From Moniliella sp. 'wahieum' (lineage: Eukaryota > Basidiomycota > Moniliellomycetes > Moniliellales > Moniliellaceae): 64,000 nt of DNA. Location: the NCBI GenBank assembly GCA_003971905.1, contig RSEE01000042.1:186001-250000 (forward strand), given 5' to 3'. The stretch's first letter is position 1. Each line of letters starts with the position of its first letter. Shown in pieces: positions 23,573-35,800 of the stretch. The notes beneath the pieces were generated by a model. That model was not told where the DNA came from and did not search any database. It saw only the letters and a program-made list of their open reading frames with translations. The position numbers were made by a program, and so were the translations under genes.

Positions 23573-24531
23573 TTAAGTAGTTTTGAGTCCCGTTCGAGAT
23601 GGGCAAGGATCGGTCCATCCCCGTGCGTGTAGGATGTACCCACTCCTTGTCGGAAGAGCGATCCAGGTTCGCCCGGCCGCATTGCCCATGGGGAAGCGGA
23701 TCAGCGCAGTTGTCCCGTGGGAAGCTGTGTAGGAGAGGGCGGTAAGATGAAAAAGACACTCGAGGTTGCTCGGGAGAGTAGGCGATAAATCGACCCCCCT
23801 CGTGGGACTTGATTGCAGAATTAGAAGAGCTTGCCTTGTTTGGGGGTCACGAAGGATGGAGTGGACATAGGACAAGCGGTAGGTGTGGGTCCCTCTGGGC
23901 ATAGGCAAGACGGTGCCTTCCTCGTAAAGGAAAAGGGTTCCGAGCTAGGTACGTCCTATACACCCACACATATATAGTCAGCATTCTGGCTGATGCCGTC
24001 AACAAGCGCAAAGCAGGAGATCAACAAAAAACATACCGTGATGCGGACATGTTGCCCATTAATGGTCAGACGCGACGTGAAACGACGTCTCATGCGGAAA
24101 GACACCGGGGGTCGATGAGAGTACGCTGGCAAGTCTTCTTGGTCTCCTTTAATAGGTATCTCCTCCGTATCCATCCAATCTAGTTCGGAAGAGGAGCCAA
24201 CTGCTCCAACAGGAAGCCCACTGATTTGGTAGGAGGGCGATGAGTGGGTGTCGCTCGAAGCTTCCATTAAAGGGTACGCCTCCACCAGCATTTCTTTGTT
24301 CCTTGGGCTCGGTACTTGGAATGGGGATGGCAGATGAACGCTCATCGCCAGGGAAGGTTGTTAGGGTAGTACCAATCGTCTGAACCGAGTCGGAATAGCT
24401 TGTGGTCGCTCGGGTGAGCACGCTTGGAGGCGAGGTGATGCTGCTGGATTCGGCATACTGTATCGACAGTGATGAGCCTGCATAGTAGCCGAAGAGGTTG
24501 CGACGTTTGATGGGGGCGTGGGCAGGACCAT
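23573..24531 (-). CDS. Unrecognised protein, possibly arrestin-like; boundaries uncertain
   Basis: A Ser/Thr/Pro-rich N-terminal part (SSITSPPSVLTRATTSYSDS) leads to LPAYSHRPPVSFRMRRRFTS, which contains a PY-like LPAY. A 92-bp intron (23945-24036) begins GTATGT and can end at CCTAG, joining NGQHVRIT to LGTLFLYEEGTVLPM. The following GTHTYRLSYVHSI recalls the 'G-x-H-x-Y-x-F' turn of arrestin-like trafficking adaptors, but this is weak. Frame changes are needed near 24300 and possibly after 23700. The start is a guess (ATG 24529-24531). Only the splice junction and the conserved-looking central block support a real gene. Confidence 0.4.
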
Positions 24532-25752
24532 GTTGATCGTAGCGACTGGTGAAGGTCGGTTGAGTTGGGAGGAATGATGAGGGCAAAGTAGGACGGAGGC
24601 TGGCTGTTGTGAGTTGCGGGAAGAACAGGATATATACAGGTGGTTTTGTGCTGCGGAGGAAGCCCCTTGCAGGGGGCAGTGTGTCTCTGCGTATATATAC
24701 GGTTCGGCAGCGTCATTGTTGGGCAAGATGGGCAGAGTGAGGTGGTGCTCAGAACGCGCGGCCCCCCATTGGCCCCGAGACTGAGTACTGCGGATGACGC
24801 GTCCTGGAGTACTTTAAGTAGACGCGTATAACAAAGCTCTAACAAGGCACTCGCCGTGTACACCCAAGCTGAGGCACTGGTGAGTGTAGTATGGCTGGGG
24901 CAGCCCGCAGGCGTCGAAGCGAGTGAAGCGCCAGAGCAGCCTCCAAACCACCGCAGTCCGTCGGCGCATATGACCGCGGAAAACCAACTGGCGTGTGCTG
25001 CGGTTTCTGTCCCTGTCAGGTGAAGCGGAGTCACGTGCCCGTATCGCGCCGCGGCGACTAGGCTAGAATAGACTGCTACACTACGTTTGGCTACGACAAG
25101 CCATTCGGCATGACCCCAACCGAGTCATACACACACCTATGCGCACCAGAAGGACGAGACAGCGGGCGCCACACTCTTGCAGCAATTCGCACTGATGAAA
25201 ATGAGCCTCTCTCTGTAATCGTGCGAAGTCCAGCAAATCAAAATGTTTTTTTTCATTTCAATCGACCAAGAATCACTCACTATTCAGGTACCACGCGTCA
25301 CGCGTCGCGGTTGGCAGGGAGGGGAAGATGGAGGAGAGAGATGGTCGAGTCATCCACGTCAGGACGTGCAAGACATGTGTGTTCCTTTTGCATGTCAATA
25401 AAGATAGAAGATCTGGGCATCATGTTGAATGAAACCTCTCACTTTTTTGCCTTTGATCCGGAGAGGCTATGAATATGACGAAGAGGAGGAGGAAAGGAAT
25501 GAGAGGTTGGAATTAACACGCCGTTTGCTGTATGCGCGGTTCTCGTCGATCTCATCAGCCATTTGGCGTCATCAATTGTTCGGATCTCAGGTTCAGATCA
25601 AATTGGATTGCATCGTGGTATGAAGGAACAGAGAAAAGGCAGGGCGGTGCGTGGACAACAAAACATATCGAGAGGGTACCAAAACGGGCCGTCCGGCTGC
25701 CAAAACATAATGCTTGGGAGTCGAGGCCCGATCGTATGCAGAAGAGGAATCG
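24532..25752. other. Intergenic, 1.2 kb
   Basis: Upstream of the preceding minus-strand gene and 3' of the CorA-type gene. No recognisable coding sequence; AT-rich stretches occur around 25200-25560. Confidence 0.4.
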
Positions 25753-27379
25753 TCATCGGCGGAGGTATCGCAAGGCCAACAAGAACCCGCCAAAGGCAAT
25801 GCAGAGCATGCACGACAAATGCCGAAAAACCAGTACAGACTGTCGTGTTCGTCGACTTGGCCTGGAACCTGTCAATCCAGTCACACTGGTCAGTCTCTTT
25901 GATCTTCGTCTCGTCATCATCCAGTGGGATGAGATCTGGAAGGGATCCAAGGGGGGACGTACTTTGACGTTCATGCCCCACATGCCGGTGATAATATTGA
26001 GGGGTACGATGACTGTACCCAATGCAGTGAGCTTGGAGAGCACATCGTTGATCTGGTTGTTGGCATCCGTCATTTCAATGGAAATTTGAGCCAGGTAGTT
26101 GGAGTGAGCGCGAGATAAAATCTTTTCGTGGTGGTTCAGGTTCTGGGTCATGGTGATGAGATGGTCTTGGATGTCGGACAGGTACAGTCCAATCTCTGTC
26201 TTGGGAGTGACTGAACCCTCTGCCTCGGAGCAGCGCTTGGCCAGACCCTTGACTACATCGGCCTTGCTGCCCAGACGGAGCAGACCCATCACCTTCTTGC
26301 GCGAGCTACCAATCCGACGCAGCATATCGCTTTGTTCTCCCCTTGAGAATGAGCACCGCATCGTCAATCGCATCCACTTCGTACTCAATCCCCTGGATCA
26401 GGGGACCAAACGCGTCGGTAATGTCGTCCATGAGCGCATAAGAATCCAATCGGACGTCACCTCCAAATAATCTTTCAGCTGTTCAATCCGCTTTCGTACG
26501 TGGCGTGGATGCCGGGTGGGGCGAAAGTGAAAGGAAAGCGTACCGCGACGAAAGACGACAATGTACATGTTGAGCGGTTGGAGGTAGGTGGGGCTAAAGG
26601 GGTCTTGGTCAAAGGACCGGAACGACACAAGGTAATAGTGGCGAAACAGCTCAATCTTTTCCCGTTTCTTCTTCTTAGAATGTCCTCGGTAGTCAACGGG
26701 TGCAACCAAACCCTTTTGACAACACCTTCATCTCTCTCCGGGCGTGGGACTGAGATATCCAGCCACCAGGTCCCTCCTGAGGGGGGAATAGCAGCGGCAC
26801 CCCGGCTTACGGAGGAGGTGGTTGAAGAGGACGTGCCCATTGACCCGCGCTTGCTTTCGGGTGCTGCAGGGAGATCAGGGGTAGGTGATGAGCCATGGAG
26901 GAGCTGTCAACGTTTGCCCTTCCAAGGGAGATCCGAGAGGTGATGCGCACGAATCGTTTGTCCCAAGGCGAGAGTGTAGAGAGAAAAGCGAAAGTTGCCT
27001 TGATCTTGCTTGGGTGGGGGGGTGCTCTCCTTGCCCCGATTCCATCTTTGACGCAATCGCTCCGTACCCGTCATACGTACCCGTACCCTACCCATTCTGA
27101 GGGTGTGGGTTGCTCGGCGAGGTGGGCACAGGAGTATTCGGGGTGGCATGCTCCAAGCGTGGGTCCCGGGCCGCTGGGCGGTGTGTGACAGGCGGGCGGG
27201 GAAGCGCGCGCTCGGAATGGACAAATTCATCCAGGAGCGAGAGGTTGAAGGGATTGCTCGGTGGTGGCAACCAACTTGCTGGCCGGGCAAGTGGCAAGGA
27301 TGGGGGGATGGGCAGCACATACGAGGGGAGGCAATCTTGATCGTGGCCGGGAGGAGGGTGTGCTCAACAAGCCAGCCAT
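25753..27379 (-). CDS. CorA-type Mg2+ transporter (Alr1/Mnr2-like)
   Basis: Divalent-cation channel of the CorA superfamily. The N-terminal piece RFSLYTLALGQTIRAHHLSD is followed by GGTWWLDISVPRPERDEG, HPLTTEDI, KIELFRHYYLVSFRSFDQD and RIEQLKDYLEVTSDWI. The long-helix region reads YLSDIQDHLITMTQNLNHHE and ILSRAHSNYLAQISIEMTDA, leading to the diagnostic selectivity motif GMWGMNVK. A 94-bp intron (25869-25962, GTACGT...GACAG) then joins NVK to VPGQVDEHDSLYWFFG, and the second transmembrane segment (CIAFGGFLLALRYLRR) ends at a TGA (25753-25755). Frame changes are needed near 26900, 26690, 26400 and 25830. The N-terminus is uncertain; ATG 27377-27379 (MAGLLSTPSS) with another small intron is one possibility. 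Confidence 0.85.
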
Positions 27380-28759
27380 GGTCCGGATCGGGCATGGTGG
27401 TGGAAGGCTAGACAGGCAAGCCTGGTCTGGTGCTGAGGGTACTCTGATGAGACGGAGTGGAGAGGGCGTCAGCAGGAGGTCGGCTATGCAAAACGGCGCC
27501 ACCTGTGTGCGGTGCTGCGCTGGTGGCAGCGGTAGGGCCGAGCGGTTGCGGCGTTCGCCGCTCGGTACGTACCAAAATCGATACTCGATTCTCGATTTTC
27601 CCAGCACGGGGGAGGGGGCTTGGTGCCGCTCACAACCACAATCACTCCTCGGATGGGCACCCCGCCCTCAGCGTATACTCATCAGTACTCACCACAGGCA
27701 CGCGTTCGTGCTGCGAGTCACACGTTTGGCCCTCAAAGATGATGGCCGTGGACGCAATGGAGGTGGTGGAGGCGGGTCGATAGCAAGGCGGCGGAAGAGA
27801 ATGGGGCCTAGATTTAAGAGGAAAGCAGGTGCAGCCTTTGCATCAACCTGCCGAGACGGGGCGCCCCGCAGGATGAGATATAGCTTTCTATCACACACGC
27901 CATGCGTTCCTGCCTCGGAATCGGAGATCGCTCGATTGCCCCTCCCCCCCCCCCAAAGCGCTCTACTACCGGACAACGCCTTTCGGGGCAGTCCCCCTAA
28001 TTAACAGCAGCGTCGGGGGTCGGTGCGCACAGCGCTTAATATTGCACGCGCTGAGGGCTCAGATCGTGCGATTGGCCATTTGATTGGCTGCCCAATGGCT
28101 AGGGGCGATTGATATTGACTGGTGACATGTGACAGTGCTGCCCCTGTCACAACGCCATCATCATGCATCGTACATCATCCATCATGCACATCTGCCCCGA
28201 TGCCAGCCGAGACCACCCAAGTTCTTGCGTAGACACCACAATGTCCGTCCGAGCTCTGCGTCCAAGCCAGGCCCAGTGCGAGTACTGATAAACAATACCG
28301 AGCACTGAGCCCACGCTGAGCGCTGGCTCGATGACGCGCCGTCTGATCAACACGGGGTAAAGCGGCCCCATCGACCCCATCGCCCAGCAGTACTCAGTCT
28401 ACTGTACTGCATCCCATCCACCCCCGCAGCTTCATGTGACATGGAAAATTGGCCTGCCGAATCTGACACGGGCCAGCCGCCATGGACGACGGCCATGAAG
28501 GGATTGAGGCACGCTGCGTTTCACCGCCAGCCATCTCTTCTTGTCCCGATTCGGCTCCTGGAAGTGTCGTATCGACGCAAGGAACGGAACCACCTCGTGG
28601 TCCAAACCGCGTCTCCCCCCTCAGGCCTCACTGCCGTTCGCTCACGTCCCCTTGAACGATCGTGGCGGCCATGCTCAGCAGCAGCTCAGACACGGCCGCA
28701 GCCATTGGAGCTGTGCTCAGGCACGTAGGAACTTAGTCTGACTCCTCCTCGTTCCCCCC
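27380..28759. other. Intergenic, 1.4 kb
   Basis: No gene recognised. Two overlapping plus-strand frames at 28441-28741 have no family resemblance. A C10 run lies near 27942-27952, and TGACATGTGACAG-type motifs near 28123-28136. Confidence 0.35.
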
Positions 28760-30520
28760 TCAAGGACTGCATCGACTTGCTCGTCCAAAAATCCGTCCGT
28801 TGGCGCCGACTGATCCGAGCGAGCTTTTTGGGCCGTCCTCCACCTCCTCGTCCAACTGCGACGACTGAGCGCCTTGTTTCTCACTCGCGCTACCAGCCAG
28901 CTTGGTCGCGCTGCTTTTGCCCTCTGCGGCGTTCAAGGGGCTGGCGGGTTCACTGGCAGACTTCCCTGACCCCACCTCCACACCCAATGTGGCTTCGACC
29001 TGGGCGCGCGTCTTCTCTCGCTCTGCTTGGCTCAATGGAGGCGAGGAAGAAGGGGAAGCAGAGGAAGGGGGGGAAGGCGGGGACTTGGTCGCCTTGGGCA
29101 CGGCATCGGGCTCCTTCTCCCGTTCCAAAGGCCTTTCAACTTGCTGTGCACGTACCCCGACTCGGAGAGACGCGATAGCTGTATATAGTCAGTAGATGGA
29201 TCTCGGATCCGATGAGCGGACAAAAACAGGGAGGGGGGGGGGAAGGCGGGACGTACCCGATTGCGCTGTTTGATGGCCTCCTCTGAGATACCGAGGATGC
29301 ACCCCAAGAGCGAGCGGGGGTCACGGCTCGGCTCGACCGCTCGTCGTCGGCCTTGGTCATCAAATTTGGTGCGGGAGGGGCGAAGCAGGTGGCGGCCAGG
29401 GTCGGCGGTCGGATCAAATCGACACAAGGCACTGCTTAGCACATCGTACGCACCGCTGAACGTTTGGCGCACGTTGAGAATGTTAAGGAGGACTTGGACA
29501 CGTCGTTGGTCGTATCCAACGGATCTTCAATTGACAAGAGGAACGGACGCCGTTCGTCCTTCCATCCCGAACGCGCTTTGGAAAAGTAGCCGCCTTTGCC
29601 GCGAACGGTGATGCCAACCTGATCGTAATTGAATTGCTTGCCATAGAGCGAAAAAATTCGAGCAACAAGACCCCGGTTGTCACACGGGTCAATCTCCCGG
29701 CGCTGAACTTTGGGGTGCAATTGAAGAAAATTGATCACCAAGAGCGTGCACGCAAAGCTTCCCAGTCCACCAGAGTACACCTCACTCAAGCCACGCTGGG
29801 CGAGCAAGAGCTTGACACACATGGTCAGCGGCCGTACGGCCGGTTGGCGCCGGAGCCACGAGTTGACAAAGCGCGCGGCGGCAATACCATTGGTGTGGTT
29901 GAGGGACATGTCCACCTTGAACTTGCCCAGAGAGGGAAGGGTGGTGAATTTGATGATGGGCACGCGGGCATGGGCAATGACTTGAATGTCGTCAGCAATG
30001 CCATTGGTCTGGATGACGGTACGAAGCGCGTGGAGGATCCGCCGCGGGTTCTGCTGGCCCATCGACTCGGACACACAGACCAAGTCAATATCGCCTTGGG
30101 GCAGATAAAGACGCGTTTCTTGGCTGCCAAAGCTGTGCACTTGGGCATCGCGAAAGCGCGTGGTGACCGTCTGGCGGATGAGCTGAATCGCAGCGCGGCG
30201 GGTCTCGTGCTCGTCGGGGTTAGGTAGGGAGGTAGCGGTCAAACGCAACGATTTCCCGGTGCAGCGCTTGGGCGGCGTGGCGGCGGTATGCCAGTCAACG
30301 TCCTTGGACCAGGGGGTGGTGAGGTCGAGCACGCCGGCATCGCGCTTGCGTTTGCGGGATTCGTGGGCCGGGGTGTCGTGGCCATCGACGGACGCGATGA
30401 GGTCGTCAAGAGAGGGGGGCGGAGGAGAGTGGGTGGCGGGAGGGGGGGAGGCGGGGGAGGGCCAAAGGAGATGAAGTCGTCCTGGAAGGCGCGACTGCTG
30501 TCGCGCTGTGCGGAGGCCAT
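28760..30520 (-). CDS. Trf4/Trf5/Cid14-type non-canonical poly(A) polymerase
   Basis: Nuclear nucleotidyltransferase that oligoadenylates aberrant RNAs for exosome decay as part of the TRAMP complex. The catalytic core shows SFGSQETRLYLPQGDIDLVC (G-S plus D-x-D), then KFTTLPSLGKFKVDMSLNHT (third carboxylate), FVNSWLRRQPAVRPLTMCVK and VYSGGLGSFACTLLVINFLQ. The nucleotide-recognition stretch KGGYFSKARSGW and a PAP-associated region (SLLGCILGISEEAIKQRNR) follow. A 78-bp intron (29179-29256, GTACGT...ATACAG) precedes LSRLSESGYVHSKLKG. The Lys/Glu/Ser-rich tail ends at 28760. Start MASAQRDSSRAFQDDF (ATG 30518-30520). Frame shifts occur near 30460 (Pro run), 29490 and 29130. The spliced size of about 560 residues fits Trf4 (584). 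Confidence 0.9.
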
Positions 30521-31373
30521 GGCGGTGGGGGTGGGGGGCGCTGGGTGCTGGGTGCTTGGTGCTTGGGCCTGGTGCTTGCAGCGTGCGAAGGCCAGGGCTG
30601 CCACACGGTTTGAGCCGTCGGCTGGAGAGCAGGAGAAAAAAACCACCTGCGCGGGCGGAATGCACGGCGGGTGGCGCGGCGGAATGCCATCGCTGTTGCG
30701 ATGGGCTGCAATAACGTTGCAATATTGAAGGCGCCTTGACGTAATGTTTCAAGTGCACTTACCAATTCCAATTTGCAAGCCGCATGTGTCACGGGCCTCT
30801 TACCTCATCAATCTCATCGATCATCGATCATCGATCATCAGGTAGATCTCAACGGTCAAATCATTGCTTCGCCGATCCTCGATCCTGGCCCCTTGTCCAT
30901 TTCGGACCAGGGCATCCTTTGCTTCCCTTGGTCTTTGGTCTCAGATCGCACTCGTGTCGCCAGACCCTTCCATGCACCTGCTGCTGGGAGTTGCAAATTA
31001 ACTGGTCACCGGTCAACCCAACGTCCAACGTCCAACACGCTTTTTCGTGCGAACCGAACCAACCGAACCTCAATAATGCGCCCGGTGATCGGTGATACCA
31101 CCACTGACTTGACGCGTGACGTTTGACGCTCGTTTCCCGTCTCCCTGTAAGCTTTTAAGCCTTGGGCCTTGCGCGTTATGCGTTACGAACGGGAAGTAGA
31201 AAGATGAGAGGGCCGGTGCGGTGAAAGGTCATGTGACCGGTGTTTCACGTTTAGGACAAACCCTTAGGCCTTAGGCCTTACTACCTCCTAGTTACTAGCT
31301 TGACATGCATCACATGTGACAAGTGACCAGTACTGTGATATGTCTTGAACAGGGCTTGGCACCACCACATCAC

Positions 31374-31415
31374 GGTGAGTAGTGAGTAGTGACTAGTGAC
31401 TAGTGACTAGTTACT
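31374..31415 (+). repeat. GTGA(G/C)TA tandem repeat
   Basis: About six imperfect heptamer units of the form GTGAGTA then GTGACTA, ending GTTACTGATTA. Similar GTGACTAGTGAC units occur near 45307-45437 and a reverse form near 4965-4990. Confidence 0.7.
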
Positions 31416-31840
31416 GATTAATGATTGCTTGATGCCGGTATCCTGGGACGCGGAACGTCAGCGCGTCAGATTCAAGCCGGAACAGGCCGGAACATCAAGT
31501 GAGTACGTTGAACGAGCTGAGCGCTTTGATGTTAATTTGATGCATGATGCATGATGATCGATGAGACTGACGTACTCAGTACCAAGCCACTGGCGACTGA
31601 GGTATTGAGCGCAAGGTATTGAGCGCATAACGAACCTAAGTCCTGAGGCGATGCATGGTGCAACGTGCATGCTCCATGAATAACTTGGTTGCGAGGAGAC
31701 CATTATCCTTTAACGTTTAACGTTTAACGTACCTTGAACGTCTTGAAGCTTGAACCTTTAAGCTTTACGTGTTGCGAGCTTTGCGGGCGCTTTACGCTTT
31801 ACTAGTTACTGGTTTAACTTGTAGCGGGTAAGGCGTAACG

Positions 31841-31905
31841 GTGACATGTGACATGCATGACATGAATGGCATGTCACATGTCACATGTCACATGTCACAT
31901 GTCAC
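31841..31905. repeat. Inverted array of GTGACAT / ATGTCAC heptamers
   Basis: GTGACATGTGACATG on the left faces five head-to-tail ATGTCAC units on the right across a short ATGCATGACATGAATGGC spacer. Together they form a long perfect-stem hairpin potential. More copies of CACATGTCACATGTCAC lie at 32024-32042. Confidence 0.75.
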
Positions 31906-32820
31906 TGTGATCGATGGCCAATTGATTGAAAAGCGATTGCAACCAAGTTGATAGCATTTTACGGTTAAGAAATGCCCCAATGTGTCTCACGTTTTGTCAT
32001 ACTAAACGTACCAGTCACCGATCACATGTCACATGTCACATGCAACATTGATGTATGATGCATGCATTACTTGTGGTGGCGTAAGAGACGCGTTAAGCGG
32101 TAGGCGTGACCGGGTGACCGGTGACGCGTGACGGTGACCAGGGACTCGTGGCGCGTGACTCGGGGACTGGAGCATGTGACACTTGTGACATGGGAGATCT
32201 GAGATGTGAGATCGGATGCAGATGCGCCTGATGCGGCGGGGGCTGAATGGAAGGGCGTTTGTGTCTGGGTTGTGCGTTGCGTCGGATGTCCCGAATTGCA
32301 GGGCCTGGTTTGTTTTCGGTCCTGCGTCCCGCGCGTCACACGTCACGCGTCACTTGAAGATTGATTGACCGATGGTCGACTGCATCGATGCATGCATGCA
32401 CCATGCATCAGCCGGATGGGTAGGGTCGCAACGCAGGCCGCCGGCGGTATTTGCAGGGTGCCCAGGGTCCAGCACACTTGCCAACGACTCTGTGTGACAT
32501 GTGACATGTGCGTACGTGAGTACACGAGTGCTAGTCACTACTCACCCGGTGCTCCGTGCCCGCACCCATTCATGAACCCATCCATGCAATCACGGCAGTC
32601 GCTGTGCGCTGGCTAGCTGACTAGATCCCTGGCACACATGCTGCTGGGCGGTGTGCGTGTGCCGAGAGGCTGCAAGCAATCTTCGGCCGCGTTGGCTCAA
32701 CCAATCCACTGCTAGCAGCTGTGCGGGTGCCCCTTGCAGTCTGCCGTCGGCGTTGCCGTTCTCCCTGCCGTCCCCCTGTCGTCCCCTGCCTGCCGCCCGC
32801 CGCCACCGCACCCCGATCGA

Positions 32821-35800
32821 TGGCGTACAGCCAGCGCCAGCCCGTGCCTCCGGCGGATGCCCGACGTGTATGCGCGCCCCTACGCCTATGCGCCGCCGCC
32901 TGCCGCCTCCCGCGACCAGCCCGAGCATGCCCAGTGGCCGCGCCGCCCGCCCGCGTACGCCGCGCCGCCGCCCGAGTACAGCCCCAGCGCCGCCTACCGC
33001 CCGCCGCCGCCATGCCGCGCCGCCCGTATCCGTGCGCTATGCCAGGACCGCGAGGTGGAGCCAGATGCGCATGCCGCCCCCGCCGCCCCGCCCCCTCGGT
33101 GCTGGGCCATGCGCGCGCCCCTACTCGCCTGCCGCCCTCCCCACCGCCATCCGCCCGGGCCCCGCCGCTGCCCCCGGCCCCGGCCCCATCCCGCCCCCGC
33201 CCATCGGCCCCGGTCGTCGCCGTTGCCCTCGCCAGCCCAGGCGGGCCACCACGCCCCCCTGGCACCCGGGCATGCCGCCCCGCCGCGCGCGGTACGAAGC
33301 GTCCCCTCGCCCGCCGAGGGAGGTGCCGTGGGAGGAGCGGGATGGCAGCAGCGTATGAGCGCGAGCGCGCCCAGCGGGAGTATGAGTACGAGTACGAGTA
33401 CGAGTACCAGGCCCAGGCTCAGGCTCAGGCTCATGCTCAGGCTCAAGCTCAGGCTCATGCTCACGCCCAAGCCCAAGCCCAAGCCCACGCCCACGCTCAA
33501 GCTCAAGCTCAAGCTCAAGCTCAAGCTCAAGCTCAAGCCCACGCTCAGGCTCAGGCTGCCCACGCCCAAGTCGACCCACTTCGCCACGCGTCGCCTGCAG
33601 GAACGGAGGAGCGCGAGTGGGAGTGGAAATGGGAGCGGGACAATGCGCGGCGTGGTCCCCATGCGCTGCATATGCTGCCGGCTGGGGAACGTACACGCGA
33701 ACGGCTGATGGCGTACGAGCGGGAGTATGAGCTGAACCGCCGGCAGGGCGTCGCTATGAGTCTTCTCCCGCCCTACGCTGCTCCTCCTGACTCGGACGAG
33801 AGGGAAGAGGATCGAGCGCAAGCGCAAGCGCTCGCGCATGCTCATGCTCATGCCCATGCTCAACAAGCCCATGCTCAACATGCCCACGTTCAAGCGCAGA
33901 CCCAAGCTCAAGCTCAAGCCCAAGCACACGCCCAAGCCGAAGCCCAAGCACAGGCACAGGCAGTACAAGCCGAAGCCGAAGCTCAATCTCAGGCACAAGC
34001 TCAAGCAGCTCAAGCAGCTCAAGCGGCTCAAGCAGCCGAAGCAGCTCATGCAGCTCAAGCAGCCGAAGCAGCCCATGCAGCTCAAGCACAAGCGCGAGCA
34101 CAAGCCCAAGCCCAAGCCCAGGCCCAGGCCCAGATGGACGCCGCAGCTCATGCACATGCTCAACACATGGAGGCTGTCCATGCCCCCACTGAAGCCGAAG
34201 CGGATGTCACGCCCTTGCTCATGTTCCTGCTCATGCGCATGCCCAAGGCGAAGCGCACCGCCTCCGACCAACTCCGACGATGGGTAGGATGCCTCTTCCG
34301 CTGCAATCGCCCGTGCTACGAGAGAGACCGATGGAAGGGACAGGAGCGAGCGTGGCGCGCGTGGTGGCGCCCGTGCCGGTCCATGCTACGGCAGGAGGAA
34401 GAGGGAGTGTGGAAAATGGTGTTGCGCCGGGCACGGTGGCTGCGGGTGCCGAGGCAGCTGGCACCAGCTCCTCGCCGCCTTTGCGCCCTGCCTCGGCCCA
34501 GCTCCCGGTTCCCGCCCGAGAACCGGTAGGGGTGATGAAAGAGTTGATGCAAGCCAATGTCGAAACGTGGTTGTCAATTGGTGTGTACAGTTTGGTTTCC
34601 GGCTGCTCGCTATGATATACTAACCTAACCCCCCCCCTTCCCGCGACGTTAGCCTCGGCGGCATCTACCATGGGCGGTCGCGATGGCTACGAACGGGCGA
34701 TTGAATCGATCCAGAATGCACTACAGCACGATCCCCACTCGTTGGCGGCGCATCGAGCGCTGGGCAACGTGTACCGGGACATGGAGCAGCTGGATGTGGC
34801 GGTGGACGTGCTTCAACGCGCGCTCCAGCTGGCCCCTGAGGATGGCGAGACGTGGGGGGCGCTGGGCCACTGTTACCTGCTGATGGACGACTTGCAAAAT
34901 GCGTATGCGGCGTACCAGAAAGCGCTCTACAACCTGCCCAACGCCAAAGAGCCACGGCTATGGTACGGGATTGGTATTCTGTACGACCGGTATGGTCTGT
35001 TGGACCAGGCCGAACAAGCGTTCTCGAGTGTGGTCAGCATGGACCACGACTTGACAAGGCCAACGAAATCTTTTTCCGTCTCGGGGTGATTTACAAGCAA
35101 CAGCGCAAGTTTGCCGCCAGCCTCGAGTTTCCGCTACATTCTCCCGACCCGCCCGCGCCGCTGAAACAGGCCGATATCCAGTTCCAAGTGGGCCACGTGT
35201 CGGAACTGCAGGGCGACTTGGGGGCGGCGAAAGAAGCGTACGAGCGGGTGCTTGCCGAGCTACCCCAGCACGCCAAGGTGCTGCAACAGCTGGGCGGCCT
35301 GTATCTTCACCCCGCCGCGCCATTTGCAGACCACGAGCGGCGGTGGAGTACCTGACCGTGTCGCTGGAGGGCGATGCGGCGGATGCGCAAACGTGGTACC
35401 TTCTCGGTCGCGCCTTGATGGTTCAAGAAAACTACGACAAGGCGTACGAGGCGTACCAGCAGGCCGTGTACCGCGACGGGAACCAAGCTACGTTTTGGTG
35501 TTCGATTGGGCTGCTGTACTACCGGATTGAGCAGTACGAAGATACGCTGGATGCGTTTAGTCGTGCCATTCAGCTTCACCCGGGCATCCCCGAGGTTTGG
35601 TTCAACTTGGGCTGTCTGTACGAGACGTGCAACAACCAATGGCAAGATGCGCGGGACGCCTATGTGCGCGCGGCCCAGTTGGACCCGGACAATGCAGTGA
35701 TCGAGCGCGCTTGCGCTCCTTTCTCGCCCAACCAACCCAGCCTGTGCTCCCGCCCGCCGACCACCAACGCCATTGGATGTCCCCGACGCGGTGCAGTATG

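Larger units (their letters stand above)
30521..32820. other. Repeat-rich 2.3-kb intergenic spacer
   Basis: Divergent promoter region between the Trf4-like gene and CYC8. It is packed with short tandem and palindromic words: ATCGATC (30816-30840), GTGACTAGT (31374-31415), AACGTTT (31710-31730), CATGTCA (31841-31905, 32024-32042), TAGGCCT (31264-31280) and CGCGTCAC (32330-32353). No open frame resembles a protein. Confidence 0.6.

Noticed and set aside
23956-24345. Exon end at the TATAG acceptor in the unrecognised gene
   Set aside because: Using the next AG (23945) keeps a long open frame with protein-like sequence, while the first gives an early stop.
28441-28741. Small cysteine-containing protein gene on the plus strand
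   Set aside because: Two overlapping frames with no consistent family motif; not enough to call a gene.
31841-32042. CRISPR-like array
   Set aside because: Units are 7 bp and contiguous or palindromic, with no spacers, in a eukaryotic genome.
32994-34271. 425-residue antisense open frame (Gly/Leu/Ser-rich) opposite CYC8
   Set aside because: It exists because the hexamer repeat lacks stops on both strands; composition is pure repeat and CYC8 is clearly the coding strand.
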